The notes under the pieces were generated by a model, which was given only the letters and a program-made list of their open reading frames with translations, ran no database searches and was not told where the DNA came from. A stretch of DNA of 64,000 nt from Cyanobacteria bacterium FACHB-DQ100 (lineage in GTDB: Bacteria; Cyanobacteriota; Cyanobacteriia; Leptolyngbyales; Leptolyngbyaceae): contig JACJNW010000037.1 in NCBI GenBank assembly GCA_014695195.1, positions 1-64,000 of the forward strand, read 5' to 3'. Shown piece by piece: positions 39,660-50,151 of this stretch (position 1 is its first letter; each line of letters opens with the position of its first letter). A program made the translations under genes and the position numbers.

Positions 39660-39708
39660 TTAAATGAAAAAACCGATCGCTCAGAAAGCGATCGGTTTTT
39701 TCATTTAA
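39660..39708. terminator. Long bidirectional terminator with HIP1-like core
   Basis: Two perfect 22-bp arms (39660-39681 and 39687-39708) flank a CAGAA loop. The G/C-rich core ACCGATCGCT/AGCGATCGGT is bordered by A6 on the left and T6 on the right, so the element can end transcription of both Uma2 (plus) and the protease gene (minus). Confidence 0.93.
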
Positions 39709-39721
39709 CCAACAACACGAA

Positions 39722-41044
39722 CTATTCCCGACCTGCTGGAGCGGGTTGCTGTGAGGTTTGCTGTCCTCCCGGTTTCGCGAATGCCGTCCGCTCTAGAAGG
39801 TTCAACGCTCTTGCATACTGCGGATCTTGGGTTGTTCCAATCAACTTCGGATTGGTCGCCAAGAACTTCTGCTGGGCATCCGACAGATCTACCTTGATAT
39901 CTGGGGTGACTCCTTTCTGACTGATATCAGTTCCCTTCGGCGTGTAGTAGTGCGCGATCGTCACGGCAACGCCTGATCCATCAGACAGCGAATGTACCGA
40001 CTGCACCAGTGCCTTACCGAAGGTCTGACTGCCAACAATCGTCGCGCGCTTGTTATCTTTCAGCGCTCCGGTGAGAATCTCACTCGAACTTGCCGAGCGA
40101 CCATCCACTAACACTACCAAAGGTAGCTTAGATAATTGTCTACCGTTGGCATAAGCGGTATCACCCACACCTTGCCGATTCACGGTTTTGACGATTGCGC
40201 CCTTGTCTAGCCACATCCGGCTAATATCGATGCTCGCTTGCAGCAGACCCCCCGGATTGCCGCGCAAATCCAGCACAAACGCATCGACTTTTTGAGCACT
40301 CAAGTTCTTAATCGCCCGTTCCATCTGCTCCGCTGCGTGGCTGCTGAACTCTCCTAGACGGATATAGCCGACTTTGTTCTTGCCTTCCTGCTTCACGCTG
40401 GCGCGGACTGCTTGCAATTCGATCCGAGCGCGGGTCAGCGGCATATTAAATGCTGATGCACCATCGCGCTGAATTTGCAGCGTTACCTTGGTTCCGACTT
40501 CTCCCCGAATCAGATTCGAGGCATCTTCAACCGTCATGCCTTTCGTAGTTTTGCCGTTAATTGCCAGAATACGATCGCCCGTCTTGATCCCCGCTCGAAT
40601 TGCCGGAGAATTTTCCAGTGGCTCAACCACCGTTAGAACTTTCGTTTTTTCGTTTTGCTCAAGGCGAATCCCGACCCCAGAAAGCTCTCCAGAAGTTTGA
40701 CTGCTCAACGCCTCAAACTGTTTAGGATCCATAAATCGCGTATAGGGATCGTCGAGTTTTTTCAGAGCATCTCGGAGTGCTGTGTATGCCTGCTGACGAG
40801 AACTATAGTTCCGGCTCAGGAGCGTTTGACGGACAGCATTCCAATCGTTTTTATTGAAACTGCCATCTACGTATTCGCGATTGACAATTTGCCACGCTTC
40901 ATCAAGCACGGATTTAGGACTGTCTTGAAGAGCCGCTTTGACGGAGCGATCGGCGTTAAACACGGTTCCAGCAGCGGTAGCCGCAATGACACCACTACAG
41001 AGGGCAACTTGAAGCAGCGAAACACGTCGGGTGGGTCGGTTCAT
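39722..41044 (-). CDS. Carboxy-terminal processing peptidase, S41 family
   Basis: The 440-aa protein has an N-terminal hydrophobic signal (LLQVALCSGVIAATAAG), a PDZ domain at about 110-190 (GVGIRLEQ, GDRILAINGKTTKGMTV) and the S41 catalytic domain with FVLDLRGNPGG, the serine in GRSASSSEI and the lysine in TFGKALVQS. One member of this family, CtpA, matures the D1 protein of photosystem II; this could be CtpA, CtpB or CtpC and I do not assign which. It should act in the lumen or periplasm. A psbA gene is at the left edge, but too far for operon linkage. Confidence 0.93.
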   Translation of the reverse strand: MNRPTRRVSLLQVALCSGVIAATAAGTVFNADRSVKAALQDSPKSVLDEAWQIVNREYVDGSFNKNDWNAVRQTLLSRNYSSRQQAYTALRDALKKLDDPYTRFMDPKQFEALSSQTSGELSGVGIRLEQNEKTKVLTVVEPLENSPAIRAGIKTGDRILAINGKTTKGMTVEDASNLIRGEVGTKVTLQIQRDGASAFNMPLTRARIELQAVRASVKQEGKNKVGYIRLGEFSSHAAEQMERAIKNLSAQKVDAFVLDLRGNPGGLLQASIDISRMWLDKGAIVKTVNRQGVGDTAYANGRQLSKLPLVVLVDGRSASSSEILTGALKDNKRATIVGSQTFGKALVQSVHSLSDGSGVAVTIAHYYTPKGTDISQKGVTPDIKVDLSDAQQKFLATNPKLIGTTQDPQYARALNLLERTAFAKPGGQQTSQQPAPAGRE

Positions 41045-41390
41045 TGAGTGTAGAGGAGAAGTGGACAGTTTGAATTCGAAATCGCGCCTGCAATCAGGGT
41101 GACACAGATGAAATTAATCTGAAGGGAATAAATAACGTGACAAAGGGTTAGAAGATACTGGAATCCAAAAAACTAGATACAGCGTACACAGTTAAATTCC
41201 AGAAAGTGGGACGACTTTAGGACAGTTAATCAGGTGACTCTAGTTTAAGGCTAGACATACTGACTGATTAATATGACCTAACTTCCGTAAGGTGAATGCA
41301 ACCATTATGACAATCTAACGGAATTTGGGTAAATTGTTCTAGAGTTCCAGGCTGAGTTCCATTAAGCTTTCTTAAAGAGGTTTTTCTACT
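41045..41390. other. Intergenic region, no gene seen
   Basis: This region separates two divergent genes. It has one inverted repeat (TTAATCAG at 41226-41233, CTGATTAA at 41264-41271, with CTAG/CTAG inside) that could fold or bind protein. No protein-like frame is visible. Confidence 0.45.
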
Positions 41391-42206
41391 GTGGTTTTGA
41401 GCGCTAAACGGCTTTGGATTGGAATTGCGGGTGTCGCTAGTCACTGCGCGATCGCAGGTGTGGCGATCGCGGGAATCGTCGCGATTCAGATCGATCGGCT
41501 GAAACAGCCTTCGATTTCGCTGCTTACGCCGCAGCAAGCGGAACAACAAGAACGATCGCGGCTGAATCTTCTCAGCAAAACGCCGAGTTTTGGCTTTGAT
41601 AATCTAATTGCGGGCTGGACGTTTTTGAATTTTATCCAGTATTACGGCGATGTTCCTGCACGACAGGCAACTGGATTCTCGCTAAGCCCAGAATACTTTG
41701 ACATTATCACTCGTCGCGATCCTCGCTTTGTCGAAAGCTATCTATTTCTGTCAGGAACGGTATCCCATCAAATGGGTAAACCAGAATTAGGGCTGAAATT
41801 GATGCAGCGAGGCATTGATACGCTTTCACCTCAAATGCACCCAAGAGCATTCACGCTCTGGCGCTGGAGGGGAATGGATCAGATTCTTTTGCTTGGAGAT
41901 TTACCGGGAGCAGCTCGATCGTTCGACATGACGGCAAAATGGGCGACTGACACCGAGGAATACAAGCAGTTCGCACCCAACTTTCAGGAAACGGCTGACT
42001 TTTTAAGAACCAATCCTGAGATTCGCTGGGTTCGGTTCCAAGCTTGGTCGTTGGTGTATCAGGATGCGACTTCTGGCGGCGATCGATTCACCCGCGATCG
42101 AGCAAGACGCGAACTCCTGAAACTGGGCGCAATAGAGCAAACAAACAAGAAAGGCGAAACAATTTTTATTCCGTCTAAAGCATTGCAGCAGCCGAAAGCC
42201 AAGTAG
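41391..42206 (+). CDS. Membrane-anchored TPR-like protein
   Basis: The 271-aa protein begins with one hydrophobic segment (about residues 8-31), probably a membrane anchor. The rest is helical, with DPRFVESYLFLSGTVSHQMGKPELGLKLMQRGID-like helix pairs (quoted in part as GKPELGLKLMQRGID) that resemble TPR units, and many aromatic residues. I know of similar proteins in other cyanobacteria but not a function. The start is GTG at 41391 behind AGAGG. A role in complex assembly is a guess from the TPR-like character. Confidence 0.7.
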   Translation: MVLSAKRLWIGIAGVASHCAIAGVAIAGIVAIQIDRLKQPSISLLTPQQAEQQERSRLNLLSKTPSFGFDNLIAGWTFLNFIQYYGDVPARQATGFSLSPEYFDIITRRDPRFVESYLFLSGTVSHQMGKPELGLKLMQRGIDTLSPQMHPRAFTLWRWRGMDQILLLGDLPGAARSFDMTAKWATDTEEYKQFAPNFQETADFLRTNPEIRWVRFQAWSLVYQDATSGGDRFTRDRARRELLKLGAIEQTNKKGETIFIPSKALQQPKAK

Positions 42207-42227
42207 ATCGAAGGTAAAACATACAGC

Positions 42228-43091
42228 TCAAAGAACGAGCTGATCGATCATTCGCTCGGCTTGAGAGGCGTAGCCACCCCCAAACAGATTAAAGTGATTC
42301 AAGATGTGATACAGGTTGTAGAGCGTTTTTCGCCGCTTGTACCCTGCATCAATTGGGTAAATCTCTTCGTAGCCCCGATAAAACTCAGCCGGGAAGCCGC
42401 CAAACAACTCAGTCATTGCCAGATCAACCTCTCGATCGCCCCAATACGTTGCGGGATCAAAAATTACAGGCTCCCCAGATTGCATTACGGCGGCATTTCC
42501 TGACCACAAATCACCATGCACGATCGACGGTTGTGGATGGTGATTTGCCAGTAGTTTTGGAATTTGCTCTAGGAGACGCGATCCATTGCGAAACCGTCCG
42601 CCGTTTTGCGCTGCTAATTTCAACTGATACCCAATTCGGTATTGGGTAAAAAATTCCATCCAATCTGATGTCCAAGAATTAATCTGGGGGGTTGAACCGA
42701 TCGTATTATCGCGCTCCCAGCCGAATGCCGTCGATTTGTGATACTGGTGCATTCGCGCCAAGTTTCGTCCCAATTCTGCCCAAGATTGAGCGCTCCCACG
42801 ACCGAGGGCAAGCCATTCTAAAACGATATAAGCTGAACCTCCCGTGCCACCCACACAGATTGGTTTTGGCACTCGGATGGCTTGTGCTTCTGCTATCTGC
42901 TGCAATCCGAGCGCTTCTGCCTCAAACATTGCAAGCTGATTGGCTTGATTCAGCTTGACAAAGAACGTAAGCTCACCATTACTCACCTGATAGCCCTGAT
43001 TGATGCAGCCACCGCTCACCGATCGTCGATCTCGGCTTTCAAACGCTTGCCCCAGTGCTTGGCTAATCTGAGCATCAATTTGCGTCCACAT
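42228..43091 (-). CDS. Fructosamine kinase family protein
   Basis: The 287-aa protein matches the fructosamine-3-kinase family, which phosphorylates ketoamine adducts on glycated proteins so that they fall off. VHGDLWSGNA carries the catalytic H-G-D and metal-binding N, FDPATYWGDREVDLAMTELFGGF follows, and the N-terminal GGCINQGYQV loop lies at the ATP site. The start is 3 nt after the stop of the M16 peptidase gene, so the two form an operon; both fit protein maintenance. Confidence 0.9.
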   Translation of the reverse strand: MWTQIDAQISQALGQAFESRDRRSVSGGCINQGYQVSNGELTFFVKLNQANQLAMFEAEALGLQQIAEAQAIRVPKPICVGGTGGSAYIVLEWLALGRGSAQSWAELGRNLARMHQYHKSTAFGWERDNTIGSTPQINSWTSDWMEFFTQYRIGYQLKLAAQNGGRFRNGSRLLEQIPKLLANHHPQPSIVHGDLWSGNAAVMQSGEPVIFDPATYWGDREVDLAMTELFGGFPAEFYRGYEEIYPIDAGYKRRKTLYNLYHILNHFNLFGGGYASQAERMIDQLVL

Positions 43092-43094
43092 CGC

Positions 43095-44369
43095 TTATTT
43101 TCCTGGCTTCACCACCACACAACCGTAAGCCTGAGTGGGCAAATAGGTTTGTGCTGCGGTTTGCAGATCTGCAGCAGAGAGCGATTGAATGTAAGCCGGA
43201 TAGTTGAACGCTGGCTCTAAATCGCCGACTAAAGTTTGATAGTAACCGTACAGACCGGAACGATCGCTCGGTGTTTCATTCCCAAACGTGAAATGATTTG
43301 CCACCTGAGTCCGGACGCGATCGAGTTCCGATTGTTCTACCCATTCGGTTTGCAGCGCTTCAAGGTGTGACGCGATCGCGGCTTCGACTGCATCAATATT
43401 CTCAACAGGTAGTTGAGCCGAGATGCAGAAAATTCCTTGATGGCGGTAGGTCATATTACTAGCAGACACACTTGATACCAAACCGCGTGTTTCTCGCAAA
43501 TCTTTGACCAATCGGGCTGTGCGTCCATGTCCGAGAATGCTTGCTAAGCCATCAAGCGCATAAGTCTGCTTCAGATCGACGAGTCCCGGAACGCGCCATA
43601 GCATCATCAATCTCGCCTGCGTCAAGCTGGGATCAAGATGCTCTTGGCGAATGATTTCGGTAAAGGGCTGTTCTACAGTGAATTGTGAGCTTCGCTGCAC
43701 ATCGCTGCGCTTTGGTTTAGACACGCTTTCTTCGACAATGCGAATCAATTGATCCACAGGTAAGTTTCCGACTGCAACGGCAGTCATCGATCGTGGGTGA
43801 TACCATTCGGCGTGAAAATCGCGCATTTGTTGAGCGCTGAGCGTTTCAATCACTGAAGCAGGACCTAAAACCTGTCGTCGGTACGGCAGCGATGTAAACG
43901 CCATCTCGGACATGTATTGATAGGTGCGACGGCGCGGATTATCTTGCGATCGTCGGATTTCTTCTAGCACGACAAACCGTTCCCGCTCAAAGCCATCTTC
44001 TGGAATTTGGGCATTGAGCACTACGTCCATTTGCAGTGGTGCGAGCATGGCAAAATCTTGGGGCGCAGTTGTGATGTAGTAGTGCGTGTAATCTTGGCTG
44101 GTTGCAGCATTAGTCACCGCTCCACGCTGCTCGATCTGCTGCTCGAATTCGCCGCTCCGCAGCCGATCGGTGCCCTTAAACACCATATGTTCCAGAAAGT
44201 GAGCCATGCCATTGATCGAATCCGACTCGACGGCTGATCCGACATCTAACCAAACATTCAGATTCACCGCATCAACGGGAATCTGCTCAGCAATAATCGT
44301 TAAGCCGTTGGCGAGGCGATGAATGGTCGGGGCGTTGAGTTTGGGCGATCGGATGAGGGTTGAAGTCAT
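43095..44369 (-). CDS. M16 family zinc metallopeptidase
   Basis: The 424-aa protein has the inverted zinc motif H57-x-x-E60-H61 in MAHFLEHMVFKGT and a downstream glutamate in the RFVVLEEIRRSQDN region, as in M16B peptidases related to processing peptidases. The second half is the inactive partner domain. No signal peptide is evident. It precedes the fructosamine-kinase gene by 3 nt. Substrates are unknown. Confidence 0.93.
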   Translation of the reverse strand: MTSTLIRSPKLNAPTIHRLANGLTIIAEQIPVDAVNLNVWLDVGSAVESDSINGMAHFLEHMVFKGTDRLRSGEFEQQIEQRGAVTNAATSQDYTHYYITTAPQDFAMLAPLQMDVVLNAQIPEDGFERERFVVLEEIRRSQDNPRRRTYQYMSEMAFTSLPYRRQVLGPASVIETLSAQQMRDFHAEWYHPRSMTAVAVGNLPVDQLIRIVEESVSKPKRSDVQRSSQFTVEQPFTEIIRQEHLDPSLTQARLMMLWRVPGLVDLKQTYALDGLASILGHGRTARLVKDLRETRGLVSSVSASNMTYRHQGIFCISAQLPVENIDAVEAAIASHLEALQTEWVEQSELDRVRTQVANHFTFGNETPSDRSGLYGYYQTLVGDLEPAFNYPAYIQSLSAADLQTAAQTYLPTQAYGCVVVKPGK

Positions 44370-44524
44370 AGCGGTTTGTGGCGTTCTTTACCTATCTTAG
44401 TGTTTGCCGAGGAGTAATTCACCTTCAAAATTCATCCAATTCTCCTAAAGTCGCGTCTTTCGGCTTATTCGCTTGGTTCTGCAATTCACTACAATAAAGG
44501 CAAGATGTTAAAAAATGTTAAGCA

Positions 44525-46030
44525 ATGCAGAGCAACTCTTCCCGAAAAGTCGTCGTCGTGGGTGCGGGAATTGGTGGATTAACGGCAGCAGCGCTGCTTG
44601 CTCATCGCGGATATGAGGTTCTCGCCTTAGATCAGGCACTTGTCCCCGGTGGATGCGCTTCAACATTCAAACGACAAGGCTTTACCTTTGATGTCGGCGC
44701 GACTCAGGTTGCAGGCTTAGAACCGGGTGGAATTCATCATCGGATTTTTACAGAACTCGCGATCGAGCTTCCTGTCGCAACGGATTGTGATCCCGCCTGC
44801 GCGGTCTTTCTTCCGGGTGAAACTGAGCCGATTCGAGTGTGGCGCGATCCAGAGCAATGGAAAACCGAGCGCAATCGCCAGTTTCCCGGAAGTGAACCGT
44901 TCTGGCAATTGTTGAAGGACTTATTTCGCTATAGTTGGGCGTTTCAGTCGCGTGATCCGGTGCTGCCGCCGCGAAATATTTGGGACTTGTGGCAATTGAC
45001 GAAGGCAGTTCGCCCCGATACGCTGCTGACGTTGCCCCATGCGTTTTCAACCGTAGGGGATGCGTTGCGAACGTTTGGATTGACCCACGATCGCCGACTG
45101 CACACTTTTCTCGACTTGCAACTGAAACTATATTCGCAAGTCGATGCGGATGAAACAGCGCTCCTGTATGCGGCGACTGCATTAAGCGTGTCTCAAGCAC
45201 CACAGGGATTATTTCACCTTCAGGGCAGTATGCAGGTTTTGAGCGATCGTCTGGTTGAGGCGCTCAACCGCGATCGCGGCAGACTTTTGATGCGTCACAC
45301 GGTTGAGCAAATTCACACCGAATCCGGGCGCACGACCGGGGTTACAATCCGCAATCAAAAAACCGGTGAAACTTGGATTGAACCCGCTGATCATGTGGTT
45401 GCCAATGTCACCGTGCAGAATTTAGTTGAACTGTTAGGGGAGGCTGCACCTGAAGGATATCGTCGTCGCGTTGATAAATTGCCGCCTGCTTCTGGTGCGT
45501 TTGTGATTTATTTAGGAGTTGATCGCGCTGCCATTCCCGCAGATTGTCCGCCACATTTGCAGTTTCTCTACGATTATGACGGCGCGATCGGTGAAAACAA
45601 TTCCCTGTTTGTGTCGGTCAGCCACGAAGGAGACGGACGTGCGCCCAGCGGAAAAGCCACGATCGTCGCCTCATCGTTTACCGATACGGGAGCTTGGAAA
45701 AATAGCGGTGATTACGAAGGCATGAAGCAGCGATATGCGGCAGAAGCGATCGGGAAGCTGGGACGCTATTTCACGCTGACTCCGGAGACGATTGTGTATC
45801 AAGAAGCAGCAACTCCTCAAACCTTTGAGCGATTTACAGCCCGTAGCGAAGGAATGGTCGGTGGTATTGGTCAGCGTATTCCCACATTTGGCCCGTTTGG
45901 ATTTGCCAATCGAACTCCGGTTCAGAATCTTTGGCTTGTCGGCGATTCAACCCATCCCGGAGAAGGCACCGCAGGCGTGAGTTATTCTGCATTAACCGTG
46001 GTGCGTCAGATCGAAGCGTTAACGTCTTAG
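44525..46030 (+). CDS. crtD: Carotenoid C-3',4' desaturase CrtD
   Basis: The 501-aa flavoprotein starts with the FAD dinucleotide motif VVVGAGIGGLTAAALLAHRG and GGCASTFKRQGFTFDVGATQ, typical of CrtI-like desaturases. The sequence fits the cyanobacterial CrtD group, which introduces the 3',4' double bond in myxoxanthophyll synthesis. The C-terminal LWLVGDSTHPGEGTAGVSYSAL is the conserved substrate/FAD region (quoted in part). It should be a membrane-associated enzyme. Its 3' end overlaps the converging gene by 12 nt. Other CrtI-type functions (for example CrtO) are less likely. Confidence 0.88.
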   Translation: MQSNSSRKVVVVGAGIGGLTAAALLAHRGYEVLALDQALVPGGCASTFKRQGFTFDVGATQVAGLEPGGIHHRIFTELAIELPVATDCDPACAVFLPGETEPIRVWRDPEQWKTERNRQFPGSEPFWQLLKDLFRYSWAFQSRDPVLPPRNIWDLWQLTKAVRPDTLLTLPHAFSTVGDALRTFGLTHDRRLHTFLDLQLKLYSQVDADETALLYAATALSVSQAPQGLFHLQGSMQVLSDRLVEALNRDRGRLLMRHTVEQIHTESGRTTGVTIRNQKTGETWIEPADHVVANVTVQNLVELLGEAAPEGYRRRVDKLPPASGAFVIYLGVDRAAIPADCPPHLQFLYDYDGAIGENNSLFVSVSHEGDGRAPSGKATIVASSFTDTGAWKNSGDYEGMKQRYAAEAIGKLGRYFTLTPETIVYQEAATPQTFERFTARSEGMVGGIGQRIPTFGPFGFANRTPVQNLWLVGDSTHPGEGTAGVSYSALTVVRQIEALTS

Positions 46031-47869
46031 ATTTTGTTGCCATAGGGGAATCAGCGATTGTGCTTGCTCATGGGCGCTAGTTCCAAGCGGGATTTTTTGG
46101 GCGATCGCGATCGCGCCTGCTGGATCAGCGCTGGCTTGCGACATTGCCGTTTGTAAAAGCTGCTGACTCCATTGATCGATTAGCGATCGCGCCTCTTCAC
46201 GCATTGGGCTAGACAGCGCCACACTATCTGCTTTGCGAATCGCATCTGCGATTGTATCGACGGTTCCGCCATTTGCGATCGTTCGAGCTTCTTGTAGCGT
46301 TTGCTCAGCTAGGGCATTGCCTTCAATTCGATCTTGCACCAGCGGATCAGGTTGAGTTGCTGCCCGTTCTTGGTCGCGAATCGATTGAAGCTGGCGGGCG
46401 TATTGTTGCCGTTTGGTTGCAGCCTCTTGCCCCAGAGCGCGACGCGACGAAATCCGGCTCAGCAGATCGATCGCTTGTTGCAAAGAACTAGCATCGCCAC
46501 GGTTGGCAATTTGTTCGGCTTGATCGATTAAGGGACGGTCTTCACTGCTCTGAAATTCGGTGGTGATTTGGTCAATGAGTTGCCGTGCTTCTTTGGCTTT
46601 GGGATTAGAACTGGGAATTTGAGCAGCAGTTGCGATCGCGGCTTGGAGATCTTCAGGTCGGGTGGATTGTGCCAATTGACGAGCGCGATTCAGTTGGGCG
46701 ATATCCACCTTTTCAGCCTGCCAGCGAGCAATCAACCTCTGCGCTCTGCTGAATAAAGGACGATCAGAACCAACTTTCTGAGCTTGAGCGATCGCCGCAT
46801 CGTAATCTTCCGGCGCACCGTTCCAAATTCTGCTGACCGCACTGGCTAACGTTTCAAAATCCTCGACTTCTTTCTGCAAATTTGCGCTCGTCGGGATTTG
46901 CCTGATCACATCGAGTGCAGTGGTTAAGTCTTTGCGATCGAGTGCCGCTTCTGCAAAATCCAGCATCTTCTGACTGGTCTCCCCGATCGCTTCTTGAGCA
47001 ACTTGATAAACATAACTCTGGTTGCCGATACTGGTTAAGAGTTTAATCGCCTCTAGGAAATTCTTGACTCCGCCGGATTCGACTAGATTCTTCGCTTTGC
47101 CAATTTTGGTAATGTCTTCGCGGGTGGCTGTGATTTTATTGCTGAGTTCTTGGTATTTGGTAGTTTGCCAGAAGATGTTATCGATCGACAACAATCGTCC
47201 TGCCTCGGTCAATGCAATCTGCACTCTCTGTTTCCGCAGCGCGTCTTCTGCTTTGCGGTAAAGCGTTTCGGCTGAAGTCCAGATTTGCTCCCAGCGCGTG
47301 ATTTTGTCTTCAACTTGCTGGTAAGCACTGCCAATTCTCGGAACTTTTTTCGCGGTACTAATCGCTTCGTCGAGTCTTCCGGCTTGAAATGCTTCTTCGC
47401 CTAGATTCAAAATTTCTTGTGCCCACAGTTCGATGAAGCGCTTGGCTTCGTTGTAGAGGGGGTGATCGGGCGGTAGGCTTTTGACAAGCTCGATTGCCTC
47501 TAATAAATCTTTGGTGGTGCGCTTGTTGGCGGCAATTTCAGCACAATGTAAACGCAGAGAAGCCGAAGCGAGGGGCCAAAAGATCGATGGACAATTCGGA
47601 ACAGCAGGAAGTTTGAACAGAAACGCAAGCGACAAGGCGGTGGTGCCTCCGGTCACTACAAACCCCAGGGCAATCATGGCTCTCCAGTCGTTCAGTAGCC
47701 ATTTTTTGAGCCGATGAAATCGATCGACGATCGCCATTCGATCTAGCTTTCCCTCACTGTGAGGAGGTTCTTTAACCGTTTTAATCGGTTGTTTCTCCGG
47801 AGTGCGATTGCTCGATCGACGTGACGGTTTAGGGTTCCGACGATTGGAAATGCCGCGATCTCTGGTCAT
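46019..47869 (-). CDS. Membrane protein with helical repeat region, unknown function
   Basis: The 616-aa protein has a basic, disordered N-terminus (about 1-45), one membrane helix at about 63-86 and a long helical part. In that part a unit of about 50-60 residues repeats, with a core like A-I-x-x-A-x-x-I-P-x-x-S ... E-A-x-x-L-I-x-x-W (examples: KKVPRIGSAYQQ, RQIPTSANLQKE, AQIPSSNPKAKEAR, QKIPLGTSAHEQ). The repeats resemble TPR-like scaffolds. The basic N-terminus is likely cytosolic with the repeats on the other side. No function is known to me. Confidence 0.75.
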   Translation of the reverse strand: MTRDRGISNRRNPKPSRRSSNRTPEKQPIKTVKEPPHSEGKLDRMAIVDRFHRLKKWLLNDWRAMIALGFVVTGGTTALSLAFLFKLPAVPNCPSIFWPLASASLRLHCAEIAANKRTTKDLLEAIELVKSLPPDHPLYNEAKRFIELWAQEILNLGEEAFQAGRLDEAISTAKKVPRIGSAYQQVEDKITRWEQIWTSAETLYRKAEDALRKQRVQIALTEAGRLLSIDNIFWQTTKYQELSNKITATREDITKIGKAKNLVESGGVKNFLEAIKLLTSIGNQSYVYQVAQEAIGETSQKMLDFAEAALDRKDLTTALDVIRQIPTSANLQKEVEDFETLASAVSRIWNGAPEDYDAAIAQAQKVGSDRPLFSRAQRLIARWQAEKVDIAQLNRARQLAQSTRPEDLQAAIATAAQIPSSNPKAKEARQLIDQITTEFQSSEDRPLIDQAEQIANRGDASSLQQAIDLLSRISSRRALGQEAATKRQQYARQLQSIRDQERAATQPDPLVQDRIEGNALAEQTLQEARTIANGGTVDTIADAIRKADSVALSSPMREEARSLIDQWSQQLLQTAMSQASADPAGAIAIAQKIPLGTSAHEQAQSLIPLWQQNLRR

Positions 47870-48060
47870 AGATGGGTGTAAAACTGCAAGAATGCGATCA
47901 GGGAATGAAAGCGATCGCGTTAGAAGCCATCCTACCCCCCATTCAGGGAAAAAATAACCTCAAGTGGTTTGAGTTAATCATCTTTTCAAGAAATGATCAA
48001 GCAAGCGCAGCGCGTAAAACCTGGATTTGGCTGGTCTGCGTTTGCCTGATCCCGATATGA

Positions 48061-48840
<780 letters not shown>

Positions 48841-48853
48841 TGGAGCAACGAAG

Positions 48854-49465
48854 ATGAAGATTGGCGTGATTGGGGCGGGGGGAATTGGCGGCACGATCGG
48901 CACTCTCTGGGCAAAAGCGGGACACGAAGTTTTCTTCAGTTCTCGCAATCCAGAACAGCTATCGAATTTGATTACCGGAGAGAACACGCAAGCGGGAACC
49001 GTGGCAGAAGCGGCGGCGTTTGCGGATGTGATTCTGCTGGCGTGTTATTACACGACGATCAATGAAGCGATCTCCGCGGCTGGATCACTCGATGGCAAGA
49101 TTTTGATCGATGCCACCAATCCTTATGAGCGCGAGAACGGCAAACTTCATCGAGTGCCGGATGTAAGTTCGGGTCTAGAACTCGCGGCAAAACTGCCAAA
49201 TACAAAAGTTGTGAAAGCCTACAACACGCTACCGACTGCAACGTTTGCGAACGAAGCGCATCGGTCTGAACCTTATACGGTGTTTTACTGTGGGGATGAT
49301 GCAGAGGCGAAAGCGATCCTGGCTCAACTGATTATCGAGAGCGGCTTTATCGGCATGGACACGGGCAATCTCACTCAGGCAATTCATCAAGAGCCGGGAG
49401 GCGTGTTGTACAACCGTCCGATGCTCGCGAATGAAGCACAGCAGTTAGTCACGTCTCTGATCTAA
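48854..49465 (+). CDS. NADP-binding oxidoreductase, F420-dependent NADP reductase-like
   Basis: The 203-aa protein opens with the Rossmann motif MKIGVIGAGGIGGTIG and matches the family of F420H2:NADP oxidoreductases and STEAP-like reductases: SSRNPEQ, DVILLACYY, ILIDATNPYE, VVKAYNTL. The TGAG equivalents differ, so F420 use is not proved. The ATG at 48854 has TGGAG 9 nt upstream. It is 13 nt after fabG and probably cotranscribed. The presence of cofG elsewhere in the window makes a deazaflavin link worth checking, but in cyanobacteria only FO is known to me. Confidence 0.82.
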   Translation: MKIGVIGAGGIGGTIGTLWAKAGHEVFFSSRNPEQLSNLITGENTQAGTVAEAAAFADVILLACYYTTINEAISAAGSLDGKILIDATNPYERENGKLHRVPDVSSGLELAAKLPNTKVVKAYNTLPTATFANEAHRSEPYTVFYCGDDAEAKAILAQLIIESGFIGMDTGNLTQAIHQEPGGVLYNRPMLANEAQQLVTSLI

Positions 49466-49537
49466 CGCTGGTTCGAGAGGAGTTCACTTCGATGTTAAAT
49501 CCGGGATGCCCCTAAATCGAGGCGCTTTCAGGTTGGT

Positions 49538-49987
49538 CTATTTTGGCTTCACCACCAAAACCGAGCAGGGGGCATCTTCAACAATCTGACTGCTAACCGA
49601 GCCAAGGAGAATCCGCTTCATTCCGGTTAAGCCTCGGCTCCCCAACACGATTAAATCTGCATTGTGGATCTTCGCAAGGCGGACAATCTCTTCGGCTGGA
49701 TCTCCGATGACGATTTCGACAGCGCTCTCGCAGTCTAAGCGCCGTTGATAGGCGTGTAGCTGCTGCTCAATTTGGCTGTAGGGAAAATGTTCGACAGCGG
49801 TTGCGGGTCGATCGACGACCACTTCTACTTCGGATTGGTTCGACGGAACGACGTGCGCCAAAACGACTTTCGATCGAGCTTCGAGATGGAGTTCTTGCAG
49901 CGTTTTTAGCACTTGGTCGGAGAGTTCTGATTTTGCAATTGGAGGATTTGCTGTTACATCCAACGCAACGAGAACAGTATTCAGCAT
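49538..49987 (-). CDS. Universal stress protein (UspA family)
   Basis: The 149-aa protein has the UspA ATP-binding pattern G-x2-G-x9-G-S in GSRGLTGMKRILLGSVS, an N-terminal VLVALDVT and a terminal CSVLVVKPK. The ATG at 49987 (MLNTVLVALD) is preferred over a TTG at 50002. Such proteins bind ATP or other nucleotides and help survival under stress; some have been linked to cyclic nucleotides, not shown here. Confidence 0.9.
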   Translation of the reverse strand: MLNTVLVALDVTANPPIAKSELSDQVLKTLQELHLEARSKVVLAHVVPSNQSEVEVVVDRPATAVEHFPYSQIEQQLHAYQRRLDCESAVEIVIGDPAEEIVRLAKIHNADLIVLGSRGLTGMKRILLGSVSSQIVEDAPCSVLVVKPK

Positions 49988-50151
49988 CGGAGGTTTCCCC
50001 AACAGAGCACCACGAGATCACTCTAGCGCAGTCTTTCTCTGGTTTCAGAAACGATCGGATTCCCTTAAGCTTCTTTCCGTCTTTGGATTGCCGCAGCGTG
50101 ACCGAATTCCTTCTAAAATTTATAGACTGAATAATTTCTGCCGACGGATTC

